Origin: Candidatus Enterococcus myersii
GTDB lineage: Bacteria; Bacillota; Bacilli; Lactobacillales; Enterococcaceae
Assembly: GCF_017316025.1 (NCBI RefSeq)
Contig: NZ_JAFLVT010000019.1
Location: 1 to 36,595 of the forward strand
Direction: 5' to 3'
DNA length: 36,595 nt
Shown here: in pieces, positions 28,449 to 36,277 of the stretch
Layout of the letters: each line of letters opens with the position of its first letter
Numbering within the stretch: the first letter of the stretch is position 1
Notes under the pieces: generated by a model
Database searches by the model: none
Told to the model about the DNA's origin: nothing
The model's input: the letters and a program-made list of their open reading frames with translations, nothing else
Position numbers and translations under genes: made by a program

Positions 28449-28706
28449 ATGACAAAAGAAAAAATCCAAAAACGACTGCTAAACTTACCAAAAGAAATTA
28501 CGACAGCCATTAGTTCTGATTTTGTTTTCTTAGTATGGCCTGATAAGGTCCAACATTTTCCAGCTAGAAATTGGGCAACACCCCAGTTTCAGAAAACTAT
28601 TTCAGAGTACCTTACAACCCCTCTTTACACAACTTTTAATGGTTATCTAGTAGCATATGAAGAAAATAATGAGTTGATTTTGATTTTACCCGGAATGAAG
28701 CAATAA
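28449..28706 (+). CDS. Small protein of unknown function coupled to the aldo/keto reductase
   Basis: An 85-aa protein I do not recognise. It starts one base after the stop of the aldo/keto reductase and has no ribosome binding site of its own, so translational re-initiation is likely. The composition is mixed: an amphipathic N-terminus (residues 1-22), then SSDFVFLVWPDKVQHFPARNW and a C-terminal hydrophobic strand ELILILPGM. No signal peptide, no cysteines. A strong terminator follows directly, which supports it being the real end of the transcript. Confidence 0.6.
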   Translation: MTKEKIQKRLLNLPKEITTAISSDFVFLVWPDKVQHFPARNWATPQFQKTISEYLTTPLYTTFNGYLVAYEENNELILILPGMKQ

Positions 28707-28711
28707 AATAG

Positions 28712-28756
28712 AGGCATTGGTTGTCGTATTTTAGCTGAAAACGACAATCGATGCCT
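28712..28756 (+). terminator. Terminator of the aldo/keto reductase operon
   Basis: A 16-bp stem (28712-28727 with 28741-28756), fully paired if two G-T pairs are counted, has a 13-base loop and is followed by T-rich sequence. Confidence 0.85.
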
Positions 28757-28783
28757 TTATTTTCATTTTTTTTACAATATTGC

Positions 28784-28812
28784 TTTTCATTTACCCGAAC
28801 TTTTTTTATAAT
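28784..28812 (+). promoter_or_regulatory. Promoter of the 246-aa protein gene
   Basis: TTTTCA (28784-28789) and a perfect TATAAT (28807-28812) have 17-bp spacing, about 33 bp before the ATG. Confidence 0.55.
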
Positions 28813-28845
28813 CATAAAGGACTCAACTCAGAAAAGGAGATATTT

Positions 28846-29586
28846 ATGAAGAAGAAACAAAAGCAAAAATTGCTAAAACAATTTCGACCTAACTTCGAAC
28901 AAGTACGTTTAGAACTGTTTAACGAAATCGTTTTAAAAGCCAAAAAAGATTATAATTTAGTATTGGATATTTTTATTGATCCTAAGAAAAAAGACGATAT
29001 GACTGTTGCTTTTAACAATGGCGCTCAAGTGCAACAGTTTACTGTACCGATGGATGAAAACTTTAACACTGTGGTTAAACGCATCCAAAAACAAGAAAAA
29101 GGCTTACTCGCTCGTTTTAGTACAAACTTAGCTGATAGTATTGCCTCTTACTTACAACCTAACTTACCACAAGGCTTATCAAGTACAACTGCCAAAGAAG
29201 ATAAAGCAGACAAAGCTGCTGCTAAAAAGCCCGTAGAAATTGAAACACAGCCAAAAGAAGTGGAAAAAGAAGCTGTTACTGACAAAGACGTGAAAAAAGA
29301 AGCTGAAAAAGATGGGGCTAACAAAGAAAAAGAAGTTCACGCACCAATGACAGTAACAGACTTTACTCAAGCAATTGCAAATTTTCCTAAGTTTGTGGTT
29401 AACCAAACAGACGCCGGGTATGAAGTCGTGGAAAAAACACCAAAAGAAGAACGTTTATTGGCGACTGTTGCAAAAGATAGTAACGAATTTACAGTTGAAA
29501 AAGCTCTTGAAAGAAAGTATAAGTTAAAAACAGAAGTGATACCTGTCATTGAAGCTTTTGCTGCAACACCAATTTCAGCTCGCTAA
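28846..29586 (+). CDS. Lysine/glutamate-rich protein of unknown function
   Basis: A 246-aa soluble protein that I cannot assign. It begins MKKKQKQKLLKQFRPNF. A folded-looking N-terminal part (about 1-105, with VLDIFIDPKKK and FSTNLADSIASYL) is followed by a highly charged Ala/Lys/Glu linker of about 55 residues (about 115-170), then a second compact part (about 172-246). The latter contains MTVTDFTQAIANFPKFVV and VEKALERKYKLKTEVIPVIEAF. No signal peptide or membrane segment. The ATG at 28846 has AAGGAG at ideal spacing; an upstream start at 28780 would be within the promoter. Single gene with own promoter and terminator. Confidence 0.7.
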   Translation: MKKKQKQKLLKQFRPNFEQVRLELFNEIVLKAKKDYNLVLDIFIDPKKKDDMTVAFNNGAQVQQFTVPMDENFNTVVKRIQKQEKGLLARFSTNLADSIASYLQPNLPQGLSSTTAKEDKADKAAAKKPVEIETQPKEVEKEAVTDKDVKKEAEKDGANKEKEVHAPMTVTDFTQAIANFPKFVVNQTDAGYEVVEKTPKEERLLATVAKDSNEFTVEKALERKYKLKTEVIPVIEAFAATPISAR

Positions 29587-29660
29587 TTCTGTAAAAAACT
29601 GCATTACACCAAATTCTATCGCTAAAAAATGCGTTATAACCTAGCCAAATGGACAGACAA

Positions 29661-29696
29661 AAAAGCAAGTCACTTTTCTCAGTGACTTGTTTTTTT
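29661..29696. terminator. Bidirectional terminator between the 246-aa protein gene and mvaE
   Basis: A 9-bp perfect core (29666-29674 with 29681-29689) is extended by A/T pairs, with a 6-base loop and a run of seven T on the plus strand and A on the other side. Confidence 0.8.
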
Positions 29697-29707
29697 ATGC
29701 ATAGATT

Positions 29708-32125
29708 TTAATTACTTGCTCGCAATGTAGCCAAAATTTTAGCTGCTGTTGCTTGGTTCATAGTCGTCTCTTTTTGCAATTTTCGACTGACCATTTCAAT
29801 TTCACTGCCAACTGCGCCAACCGTCATTGCTAAAGAACGAGATTGAAGTGCCATATGCCCTTTTTGTATACCTTCTGAAACAAGCGCCCGCAAAGCAGCT
29901 AAGTTTTGAGCTAAACCAACTGCCGCAACCACAGCAGCTAATTCTTTGGCATCTTCTACGGCTAAAATATTCAGTGCAGCTTGTGCTTTTGGCAAAACCC
30001 TTGTAGCACCACCGACTGTGGCAATCGCAAGTGGCAAAACAAGACGTCCTTCTAAATAGTCATCAACGACTTTCCAATCACTCAAACCTTGATACTGTCC
30101 GTCTTTTACTGCGTAGGCATGAGCCGCTGCTGCAACAGCTCGCGTATCATTACCTGTAGCTAAAATAACGCCGTCAATACCATTCATAATGCCTTTATTG
30201 TGCGTAGCAGCCCGATAAGGATCTTTTTTTGCATAATCTGCAGCAATGGCGATTTTTTCAGCCACGACATGCCCATTACCACCCTTAGCTAAATTCGCAA
30301 TGGGCACACGGCAACGTACTTCAACTAACGACTCAGTTGCCAAATTACTTAAAATACTAAATAATATTTTTTCACTTGGAAAAACGGTACGCAATTTCGC
30401 CGCTACCCCTTCAAGTATGCCGTTGACAATGTTAGCTCCCATCGCATCTTTTACATCAACCTTTAAATCTAAGGACAAATAATTTCCCTCAATTTTTCGC
30501 CAACTAACATCTTTCAAGCCGCCACCACGTTTCACAATTGACGGATAGCTTACATTTGCAACTTCAAATAAGGTTGCGTAATTATTTTCCAACCATTCAA
30601 TTAACGTTTTTTCATCTGCAACGTCATAAAACACGATTTGTCCTCGTAACAAACGTTCTTTAATAACAGCAGTAAATTTCTCAGCCATCTTCGCGCCATA
30701 GCTACAAGCAGCGATAACAGAAGGTTCCTCCGTCGTTAGGGGAACAGCATATTCTTTATCATTTACTACTAAGTTTAAAGCAAGCCCCATCGGTATTTCA
30801 CTTTCACTGATTTGATTTTCAATCATGTGATTTGCCACATCTGAATCAAGCGTAGTATTTAACAGCTCCGCTGCTTGAATAGGATCAATTTTCTTGTCTG
30901 CTTGTAATTTTTCAAGCCGTTCAATTTGACTCATTTGATAAAATTTTTTTTTTGAATTTTCTTTACTTGGACTTTTCAATAACATAGCAAGGCCAAGGCC
31001 ACCGCCAATACATAAAGAAGCGATACCATATTCTTTATCTTCTTGTTGTAGCTGATGGCTAAGTGTGGTCAACAACCGAGCTCCAGTTGCGCCAATTGCG
31101 TGACCCAGCGAAATTCCACCGCCGTAAGGATTAACTTTGTTACTATCTAAGCCTAACTCTTTCTCTACGGCCACAGAAGAAGCTGCAAAAGCTTCATTTA
31201 TCTCAAATAAATCAATATCTGCAACTGTTTTTTCTTGAGCTGCTAATAATTCTGTCACAGCCTTAATCGGAGCTACTCCCATAATAGCCGGATCAATGCC
31301 GACTTCACTAAATCCACAGATTTCAGTTAAGTAAGGTAGTTCATGCAGATCTGCATATTCTTTTGTTGCCAATAATAAAACAGCGGCGCCGTCATTAATA
31401 GTAGAAGCATTACCAGCTGTCACCGTGCCATTTTCTTTAAAAACAGTTCTTAATTGACTTAGCTTTTCAACCGAGCTATTTCCACGAATGCCTTCATCAT
31501 GTTCCATTAGGCCATGAATGGTTTTTATCGGAACAATTTCTGCAGCAAAAGCCCCATTGGCTTGTGCTTTTGCTGCCTTTTGTTGGGAATTAACAGCAAA
31601 TTCATCTTGCTCACTGCGGGAAACATGAAAATCTTCTGCTACTTTTTCAGCAGTTAATCCCATATGTTTTTGGCTAAAGGCATCTGTTAAACCGTCTAAA
31701 ATCATCGCCGATAAAGGTTCACCGTAGGCATTTGTTTCATAATTAAAATGACGCAATTGTGGTGCATTGGTCATACTTTCTGTACCACCAGCAATCGCAA
31801 CTTCTCCTTGGCCCAATTGTAAGCTTTGCCACGCCATGATCACAGCTTTCATCCCAGAGCCACACACTTCATTTACTGTAGTTGCTGGTACTTCATACGA
31901 TAAACCACTATTGATACTAATTTGTCTTGCCACATTTTGGCCGTTTCCTGCTTGTAAAACATTGCCAAATACTACTTGTTTTATGTCATCTTTTACTTTA
32001 GGATAACGCGATAATAACGACTGTGTAACTTTTGTACCTAAATCAACAGCACTATATTGGGTCAATGCCCCTTTGTATTTTCCAATCGGACTGCGCAAGG
32101 CAGCAACAATGACTACTCTTTTCAA
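29708..32125 (-). CDS. mvaE: Bifunctional acetyl-CoA acetyltransferase/HMG-CoA reductase
   Basis: An 805-aa fusion that carries out the first and third steps of the mevalonate pathway. The thiolase half (about 1-390) has Cys88 in [27 protein letters not shown] and [10 protein letters not shown] short linker joins a class II HMG-CoA reductase (about 415-805) with [37 protein letters not shown] and [13 protein letters not shown] with the catalytic His. The start is a TTG (32123-32125), 8 bp after GGAGG. It gives [15 protein letters not shown], which lines up with E. faecalis MvaE, whereas upstream ATGs overlap the ribosome site. Divergent from mvaS. The fusion is a hallmark of enterococci and relatives. 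Confidence 0.97.
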   Translation of the reverse strand: MKRVVIVAALRSPIGKYKGALTQYSAVDLGTKVTQSLLSRYPKVKDDIKQVVFGNVLQAGNGQNVARQISINSGLSYEVPATTVNEVCGSGMKAVIMAWQSLQLGQGEVAIAGGTESMTNAPQLRHFNYETNAYGEPLSAMILDGLTDAFSQKHMGLTAEKVAEDFHVSRSEQDEFAVNSQQKAAKAQANGAFAAEIVPIKTIHGLMEHDEGIRGNSSVEKLSQLRTVFKENGTVTAGNASTINDGAAVLLLATKEYADLHELPYLTEICGFSEVGIDPAIMGVAPIKAVTELLAAQEKTVADIDLFEINEAFAASSVAVEKELGLDSNKVNPYGGGISLGHAIGATGARLLTTLSHQLQQEDKEYGIASLCIGGGLGLAMLLKSPSKENSKKKFYQMSQIERLEKLQADKKIDPIQAAELLNTTLDSDVANHMIENQISESEIPMGLALNLVVNDKEYAVPLTTEEPSVIAACSYGAKMAEKFTAVIKERLLRGQIVFYDVADEKTLIEWLENNYATLFEVANVSYPSIVKRGGGLKDVSWRKIEGNYLSLDLKVDVKDAMGANIVNGILEGVAAKLRTVFPSEKILFSILSNLATESLVEVRCRVPIANLAKGGNGHVVAEKIAIAADYAKKDPYRAATHNKGIMNGIDGVILATGNDTRAVAAAAHAYAVKDGQYQGLSDWKVVDDYLEGRLVLPLAIATVGGATRVLPKAQAALNILAVEDAKELAAVVAAVGLAQNLAALRALVSEGIQKGHMALQSRSLAMTVGAVGSEIEMVSRKLQKETTMNQATAAKILATLRASN

Positions 32126-32205
32126 ATGTAGCACCTCCATTAGGAAATATATCATTTCTTTCATAAAAAAAAAACAACCTTAACTAATTCTGACCATTTG
32201 CAAAG

Positions 32206-32240
32206 AAAGTTTAAATAAACTTTAAATTATAAAATAATTT
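32206..32240. promoter_or_regulatory. Two adjacent palindromes between mvaE and mvaS
   Basis: AAAGTTTAAATAAACTTT (32206-32223, 8-bp arms) is followed directly by AAATTATAAAATAATTT (32224-32240, 7-bp arms). The second includes a minus-strand TATAAT (32226-32231) that may be the mvaE -10. The first would lie at the mvaE transcription start. A plus-strand TATGCT at 32261-32266 may serve mvaS. The binding protein is not known. Confidence 0.45.
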
Positions 32241-32338
32241 TTTCGTCAAAAAGCTTTTTTTATGCTACCTTATAAGAGCAAATATGACTGCACGAGTAAC
32301 AAATTCAAAGAGAAATTTAGAAAGATAGGGGTTTGTTT

Positions 32339-33490
32339 ATGAACGTCGGAATAGATAAAATTAGTTTTTTTGTACCACCTTATTACATTGACATGACCGA
32401 ATTAGCGCAAGTGCGAAATGTTGATCCCGGAAAATATATGATCGGAATTGGACAATCTGAAATGGCCATTGGGCCAAGTAGCCAAGATATCGTTACTTAT
32501 GCTGCAAATGCGGCAAACAAAATTTTAACCGATGAAGATAAAAAGGCAATTGACTTGGTGATTGTAGGTACTGAATCTAGCTTTGATGAATCAAAAGCTA
32601 GTGCTGTAATTTTACATCGCCTGTTGGGCATCCAAGATTTTGCCCGTTCTTTTGAAATTAAAGAAGCCTGTTATGGTGCAACAGCTGGTTTAGAAGCTGC
32701 AAAAAATCATATTTCTCGTCATCCTGAAAGTAAAGCGTTAGTTATCGCTGCAGATATTGCCCGTTATGGTTTAAATAACGGCGGTGAACCTACACAAGGC
32801 GCTGGTGCGGTAGCAATGCTTATTAGTAGCCAACCGAAAATCCTAGCCCTAAGCGATGATACGATTAATTTAACCCAAGACATCTACGATTTCTGGCGTC
32901 CAACTGGCCACGCTTATCCATTAGTCGACGGACCTTTATCCAATGAAACGTATATTAACTCTTTTAATAAGGTTTATAATCGTTATAGCAAAGAATACCA
33001 AGAAAGTTTTGGCGATTTTGCTGCATTAGCTTTTCATATACCTTACACAAAAATGGGTAAAAAGGCATTGCAATCAGTTCTACCACAAGCATCAGAACAA
33101 GATGCTACTCGCCTATTGGAGCGCTATGATGAAAGTATTACCTATAGTCGACGTGTTGGTAACTTGTATACTGGTTCCTTATACTTAGGCTTGATTTCCC
33201 TCTTAGAAAACAGCACTGCTTTAAAAGCTGGTGACAAGTTAGGTCTTTTTAGTTATGGTTCAGGAGCAGTTTCACAGTTTTTCACTGGTATATTACAATC
33301 TGGTTATGAAAAACATCTTTTGAAAGATTATCATCAAGCTCTATTATTACAACGCACTAAGCTGACGATCTCAGCCTATGAAAAAATGTTTAATGAATAT
33401 GTTGATTACAACAAAACAACAACTTTTAATGATGAACTACCATTTAGTATTGCAAAAATTGAAGATAACATCCGCTTTTACCACAACTAA
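32339..33490 (+). CDS. mvaS: Hydroxymethylglutaryl-CoA synthase
   Basis: A 383-aa thiolase-fold enzyme that condenses acetoacetyl-CoA and acetyl-CoA to HMG-CoA, the second step of the mevalonate pathway, between the two activities of MvaE. Catalytic residues are Glu79 (VGTESSFD), Cys111 (KEACYGAT) and His233 (LAFHIPYTKMG), exactly the numbering of the E. faecalis enzyme. GSLYLGLISLLE and SYGSGAVSQFF near the C-terminus are also conserved. The ATG at 32339 has AGGGG 7 bp upstream; an in-frame TTG at 32333 is not supported. Divergent from mvaE; the final product feeds isoprenoid and undecaprenyl lipid synthesis. Confidence 0.97.
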   Translation: MNVGIDKISFFVPPYYIDMTELAQVRNVDPGKYMIGIGQSEMAIGPSSQDIVTYAANAANKILTDEDKKAIDLVIVGTESSFDESKASAVILHRLLGIQDFARSFEIKEACYGATAGLEAAKNHISRHPESKALVIAADIARYGLNNGGEPTQGAGAVAMLISSQPKILALSDDTINLTQDIYDFWRPTGHAYPLVDGPLSNETYINSFNKVYNRYSKEYQESFGDFAALAFHIPYTKMGKKALQSVLPQASEQDATRLLERYDESITYSRRVGNLYTGSLYLGLISLLENSTALKAGDKLGLFSYGSGAVSQFFTGILQSGYEKHLLKDYHQALLLQRTKLTISAYEKMFNEYVDYNKTTTFNDELPFSIAKIEDNIRFYHN

Positions 33491-33600
33491 AAAAAGACCC
33501 AGATCATGTAAACTGATGATGGAATGATTTCCAAAACTTAGACCGAAAATCTAAGTTTTGGAACATCCATACGCATTAATACATGACATGGGTCTCTTTT
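33491..33600. terminator. Long nested hairpin between mvaS and hisS
   Basis: The whole gap is one extended inverted repeat. Outer arms GACCCA/TGGGTC and TCATGTA/TACATGA (33496-33510 with 33580-33594), a middle ATGGA/TCCAT, and an inner 14-bp perfect stem (33529-33542 with 33550-33563) surround a 7-base loop. A-rich and T-rich flanks (33491-33495, 33597-33600) suit a bidirectional terminator, but it is much larger than needed. Confidence 0.7.
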
Positions 33601-33602
33601 AA

Positions 33603-34886
33603 TTAGTTCAAATAATTTTTAAAGTAATCATCTAAATCAGCAACAGCAATTTTATCTTCTGTTCCTTTTTCCATATCTTTAATAACTACTTTTTGCTCTT
33701 GTACCTCGGTCTCACCAATTACAACTACTAATTTTGCTCCTAAGCGATTCGCGGTTCTAAATTGTGCTTTTAATTTACGAAAATCAATATCTCTTTCACA
33801 AACTAAACCTGCATGACGTGCACTTTGAGCAGCAGCTTGTGCTAAAACATTCCCTAATTGATCCATACAAGCTACGTAAACGTCGATAGTTTCATCTACT
33901 GGGATTTCCGCCCCTTCTGCTTCGATTGCGATCAGAGCTCTTTCTATCCCTAATGCAAAGCCAAAGCCTGTATCTTTTTCAGCCGGTCCGCCAAACTCAC
34001 TAATCAAACCATCATAACGTCCACCAGCACAAATTGTCGTTAATACACCGCCGAAACCTTTTGCTTCGCTCATGATTTCAAAAACAGTATGATTATAGTA
34101 ATCGAGGCCTCGTACCATTCGGTGATCGACAACATAGGGAATACTTAAGGCATCTAACATGCCTTTTACTTCATTAAAGAAAGTCGCACTATATTCATCT
34201 AAATAATCTAAAATCGAAGGTGCGTTTTCCACGATTACTTTATCTTTTTTATCTTTACTATCCAAAACTCGTAATGGATTTTGGTGTAGTCGACGTTTGG
34301 AATCTTCACTAAGTTGTTCTTCCACAGTTTCCAAGTAAGCAATTAAAGCATCACGATAACGCATACGGCTTTCTCTATTACCTAAGGTATTGATAACCAG
34401 TTTCACATGACGAACACCTAATTTTTGATAAAAATCCAACGCCATCGCCATTGTCTCAACGTCTGTAGCTGGATTTTTACTTCCGATAACTTCCACCCCA
34501 ATTTGATGGAATTGACGTAAACGTCCTGCTTGTGGTCGTTCATAGCGAAACATCGGCCCCATGTAATAGCCCTTAAATGGATTTACATGTTCTGGACCAA
34601 ATAATTTATTTTCTACATAACTGCGGACCAATGGTGCTGTTCCCTCTGGTCTCAATGTAATGTGGCGCTCTCCTTTATCGTAGAAATCATACATTTCTTT
34701 TGTTACGATATCTGTAGTTTCGCCGACACTTCTGGCAACAACTTCAAAATGTTCAAAAATTGGTGTTCGTAATTCACGAAAATTATATTCGCCAAAGACT
34801 TTGCGAGCAGTATCTTCAATATATTGCCATTTAGCTGAATTTCCTGGCAAAATGTCCATGGTTCCTTTTGGTTTTTGATATTTCAT
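33603..34886 (-). CDS. hisS: Histidyl-tRNA synthetase
   Basis: A 427-aa class II aminoacyl-tRNA synthetase that charges tRNA-His; it works as a dimer in the cytoplasm. Motif 2 is [21 protein letters not shown]. The histidine-specific signatures are [11 protein letters not shown] and [13 protein letters not shown]. Motif 3 is [12 protein letters not shown]. The C-terminal anticodon-binding domain covers about 330-427. The start is ATG at 34884-34886 with GGGAG 7 bp before it; a TTG one codon earlier is in frame. No aspS follows, although hisS-aspS is common in Firmicutes; the gene ends against mvaS. The gap upstream (113 bp) is too short for a T-box, and an extended -10 TGATATAGT is seen there. 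Confidence 0.97.
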   Translation of the reverse strand: MKYQKPKGTMDILPGNSAKWQYIEDTARKVFGEYNFRELRTPIFEHFEVVARSVGETTDIVTKEMYDFYDKGERHITLRPEGTAPLVRSYVENKLFGPEHVNPFKGYYMGPMFRYERPQAGRLRQFHQIGVEVIGSKNPATDVETMAMALDFYQKLGVRHVKLVINTLGNRESRMRYRDALIAYLETVEEQLSEDSKRRLHQNPLRVLDSKDKKDKVIVENAPSILDYLDEYSATFFNEVKGMLDALSIPYVVDHRMVRGLDYYNHTVFEIMSEAKGFGGVLTTICAGGRYDGLISEFGGPAEKDTGFGFALGIERALIAIEAEGAEIPVDETIDVYVACMDQLGNVLAQAAAQSARHAGLVCERDIDFRKLKAQFRTANRLGAKLVVVIGETEVQEQKVVIKDMEKGTEDKIAVADLDDYFKNYLN

Positions 34887-34999
34887 CAAATAACTCCCTT
34901 CAAAGATGTTCAGAAATACTATATCACTTTCTACAGCGGGTTACTAGCTTGAATCCATTCCAGAATTTATTTATAAGAAATGATAGACTTTTTTAATGG

Positions 35000-35308
35000 T
35001 TAATCTACAATCGGCTTAGGATATTTAATCGCATTTTTCTTTAGTTTTTCAGCAATAATTTCATTAATATCAAAGCCTAAATTGTCTGCTAACATATAGC
35101 TATAAATGAGTACATCTGCTAGTTCTTCTTTGAGATGTTCTCGTTCAAGATTTCCTTGTTGCGAGGTCTTCCATTGATATATTTCCAACAGCTCACTTGC
35201 CTCTAGCGAGATAGATAGAGCCAAGTCTTTTTCATTATGAAAAGGACGCCAATTTCTTTCATCACGAAATTTATTAATTTTTTTCATGGTTTCTTGCATG
35301 TCACCCAT
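35000..35308 (-). CDS. MazG-like nucleotide pyrophosphohydrolase
   Basis: A 102-aa all-alpha NTP pyrophosphatase of the MazG superfamily, of the small dCTPase (DCTPP1/RS21-C6) type. The metal-binding pattern is visible: LALSISLEASELLEIYQW (about 29-46, ExxE) and LKEELADVLIYSYMLADNLG (about 59-78, ExxxD). RDERNWRPFHNEKDLA is typical of the group. It is thought to clean the nucleotide pool by hydrolysing non-canonical or excess nucleoside triphosphates. ATG after GAAGG with 7-bp spacing. It lies 113 bp upstream of hisS in the same direction, possibly cotranscribed. Confidence 0.88.
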   Translation of the reverse strand: MGDMQETMKKINKFRDERNWRPFHNEKDLALSISLEASELLEIYQWKTSQQGNLEREHLKEELADVLIYSYMLADNLGFDINEIIAEKLKKNAIKYPKPIVD

Positions 35309-35354
35309 TATCTTACCTTCTTTTCTTTCTCTTTATTAGTTTGTTCTTCCCCGT

Positions 35355-35381
35355 ATTATTCAATCTACCAGATTGAATAAT
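35355..35381. repeat. Perfect 12-bp inverted repeat between the tRNA terminator and the MazG-like gene
   Basis: ATTATTCAATCT and AGATTGAATAAT are separated by 3 bp. It lies directly beyond the T-run of the tRNA terminator and about 46 bp upstream of the MazG-like gene. It may be a second terminator stem or an operator. Confidence 0.45.
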
Positions 35382-35386
35382 AAAAA

Positions 35387-35416
35387 AAAGAGACTAAACA
35401 GATGTCTAGTCTCTTT
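35387..35416 (-). terminator. Terminator after the distal tRNA-His gene
   Basis: A 10-bp stem (35387-35396 with 35407-35416) is followed on the minus strand by a T-run; together with the last A/U pairs this is eight T. It ends the tRNA array. Confidence 0.85.
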
Positions 35417-35422
35417 ACTTAG

Positions 35423-35496
35423 GGCGAACGGTGGGAATCGAACCCACGAATGCCGGAGCCACAATCCGGTGCGTTAACCACTTCGCCACGATCGCC
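35423..35496 (-). tRNA. tRNA-His(GTG), distal copy
   Basis: Cloverleaf readable with anticodon GTG in the CCGGA/TCCGG stem and the extra 5' G (G-1) opposite C73, the His identity element. CCA is not encoded. It differs from the copy at 35852-35925 at two positions and has the better-paired T stem. It lies beyond the terminator at 35519-35546. Confidence 0.95.
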
Positions 35497-35518
35497 ATTA
35501 CCCTATTTAATTTCAAAT

Positions 35519-35546
35519 AAAAAACTAAGATGAAATAACATCTTAG
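35519..35546 (-). terminator. Terminator between tRNA-Leu and the distal tRNA-His
   Basis: CTAAGATG/CATCTTAG (35525-35532 with 35539-35546) has a 6-base loop and is followed on the minus strand by six T. It would end most transcripts of the main tRNA array before the last tRNA-His. Confidence 0.75.
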
Positions 35547-35553
35547 CTCTTTA

Positions 35554-35637
35554 TACCGGCGGCCGGGGTCGAACCGGCACGCCCGTGAGGGCACTGGATT
35601 TTGAGTCCAGCGCGTCTGCCAATTCCGCCACGCCGGC
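35554..35637 (-). tRNA. tRNA-Leu(CAA)
   Basis: An 84-nt class II tRNA with a long variable arm. The anticodon CAA lies between CTGGA and TCCAG. Acceptor GCCGGCG/CGCCGGT, A73, no encoded CCA. Confidence 0.95.
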
Positions 35638-35660
35638 ATGTCTTTATTAATAGTAGTCTA

Positions 35661-35731
<71 letters not shown>

Positions 35732-35739
35732 ATTATACT

Positions 35740-35767
35740 ATTATAACAAACATGATTTCAAGTGAAA
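35740..35767 (-). promoter_or_regulatory. Possible internal promoter before tRNA-Cys
   Basis: In the 40-bp gap between tRNA-Gln and tRNA-Cys the minus strand has TTTCAC (35762-35767) and TATAAT (35740-35745), 16 bp apart. The start point would fall close to the 5' end of tRNA-Cys. This is the widest gap in the main array. Confidence 0.35.
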
Positions 35768-35771
35768 CCAA

Positions 35772-35843
35772 CTGGGGTAGCTGGATTCGAACCAACGCAT
35801 GAGGGAGTCAAAGTCCCTTGCCTTACCGCTTGGCTATACCCCA
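35772..35843 (-). tRNA. tRNA-Gln(TTG)
   Basis: A 72-nt cloverleaf with anticodon TTG. Acceptor TGGGGTA/TACCCCA with the weak T1-A72 pair and G73 typical of tRNA-Gln. No encoded CCA. Confidence 0.95.
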
Positions 35844-35851
35844 ATGAAAAG

Positions 35852-35925
35852 GGCGAACGATGGGAATCGAACCCACGAGTGCCGGAGCCACAATCCGGTG
35901 CGTTAACCACTTCGCCACGATCGCC
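35852..35925 (-). tRNA. tRNA-His(GTG), proximal copy
   Basis: Anticodon GTG, G-1 and C73 present. It is near-identical to the copy at 35423-35496, with one T-stem G-U pair and one variable-loop change. No encoded CCA. It sits between Trp and Gln, as in the B. subtilis trnD order. Confidence 0.95.
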
Positions 35926-35940
35926 GTATTAAATTAATGG

Positions 35941-36011
35941 CAGGGGCAGCAGGAATTGAACCCACACTAACGGTTTTGGAGACCGCTGTTCTACCTTTAA
36001 ACTATGCCCCT
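35941..36011 (-). tRNA. tRNA-Trp(CCA)
   Basis: A 71-nt cloverleaf with anticodon CCA. Acceptor AGGGGCA/TGCCCCT, G73. The 3' CCA is encoded (35938-35940). Confidence 0.95.
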
Positions 36012-36019
36012 AATAAAAA

Positions 36020-36100
36020 TGGAGGAGAGTGGATTCGAACCACTGAACCCTAAGGAACGGATTTACAGTCCGTCGCGTTTAGCCACTTCGCTACTCCTCC
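36020..36100 (-). tRNA. tRNA-Tyr(GTA)
   Basis: An 81-nt class II tRNA with long variable arm and anticodon GTA. Acceptor GGAGGAG/CTCCTCC, A73, no encoded CCA. Confidence 0.95.
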
Positions 36101-36104
36101 GTGG

Positions 36105-36177
36105 TGGCGCGGGACAGAATCGAACTGCCGACACATGGAGCTTCAATCCATTGCTCTACCAACTGAGCTACCGAGCC
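36105..36177 (-). tRNA. tRNA-Phe(GAA)
   Basis: A 73-nt cloverleaf with anticodon GAA. Acceptor GGCTCGG/CCGCGCC has a U4-C69 mismatch where B. subtilis tRNA-Phe has U-A. A73, and the CCA is encoded (36102-36104). Confidence 0.94.
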
Positions 36178-36196
36178 AATTTAAAATTTATAATGG

Positions 36197-36269
36197 CGGT
36201 CCCGACGGGACTCGAACCCGCGATCTCCTGCGTGACAGGCAGGCGTGATAACCACTACACTACGGGACC
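36197..36269 (-). tRNA. tRNA-Asp(GTC)
   Basis: A 73-nt cloverleaf with anticodon GTC. Acceptor GGTCCCG/CGGGACC, G73. The CCA is encoded (36194-36196). Confidence 0.95.
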
Positions 36270-36277
36270 ACACTATA

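Noticed and set aside
28191-28469. Overlapping ORFs on both strands within the aldo/keto reductase
   Set aside because: The reductase frame is fully conserved, including its catalytic tetrad; the others have no independent support.
29708-32164. MvaE start at the upstream ATG codons (32164 or 32140)
   Set aside because: The nearer ATG is part of the ribosome binding site for the TTG at 32125, and the extension does not match known MvaE N-termini.
34887-34999. T-box riboswitch before hisS
   Set aside because: The gap is 113 bp, too short for a T-box leader, and there is no T-box motif or terminator before hisS.
35415-35639. Open reading frame across two tRNA genes (minus strand)
   Set aside because: Its product is the translation of tRNA-His and tRNA-Leu; such spurious ORFs are common in tRNA arrays.
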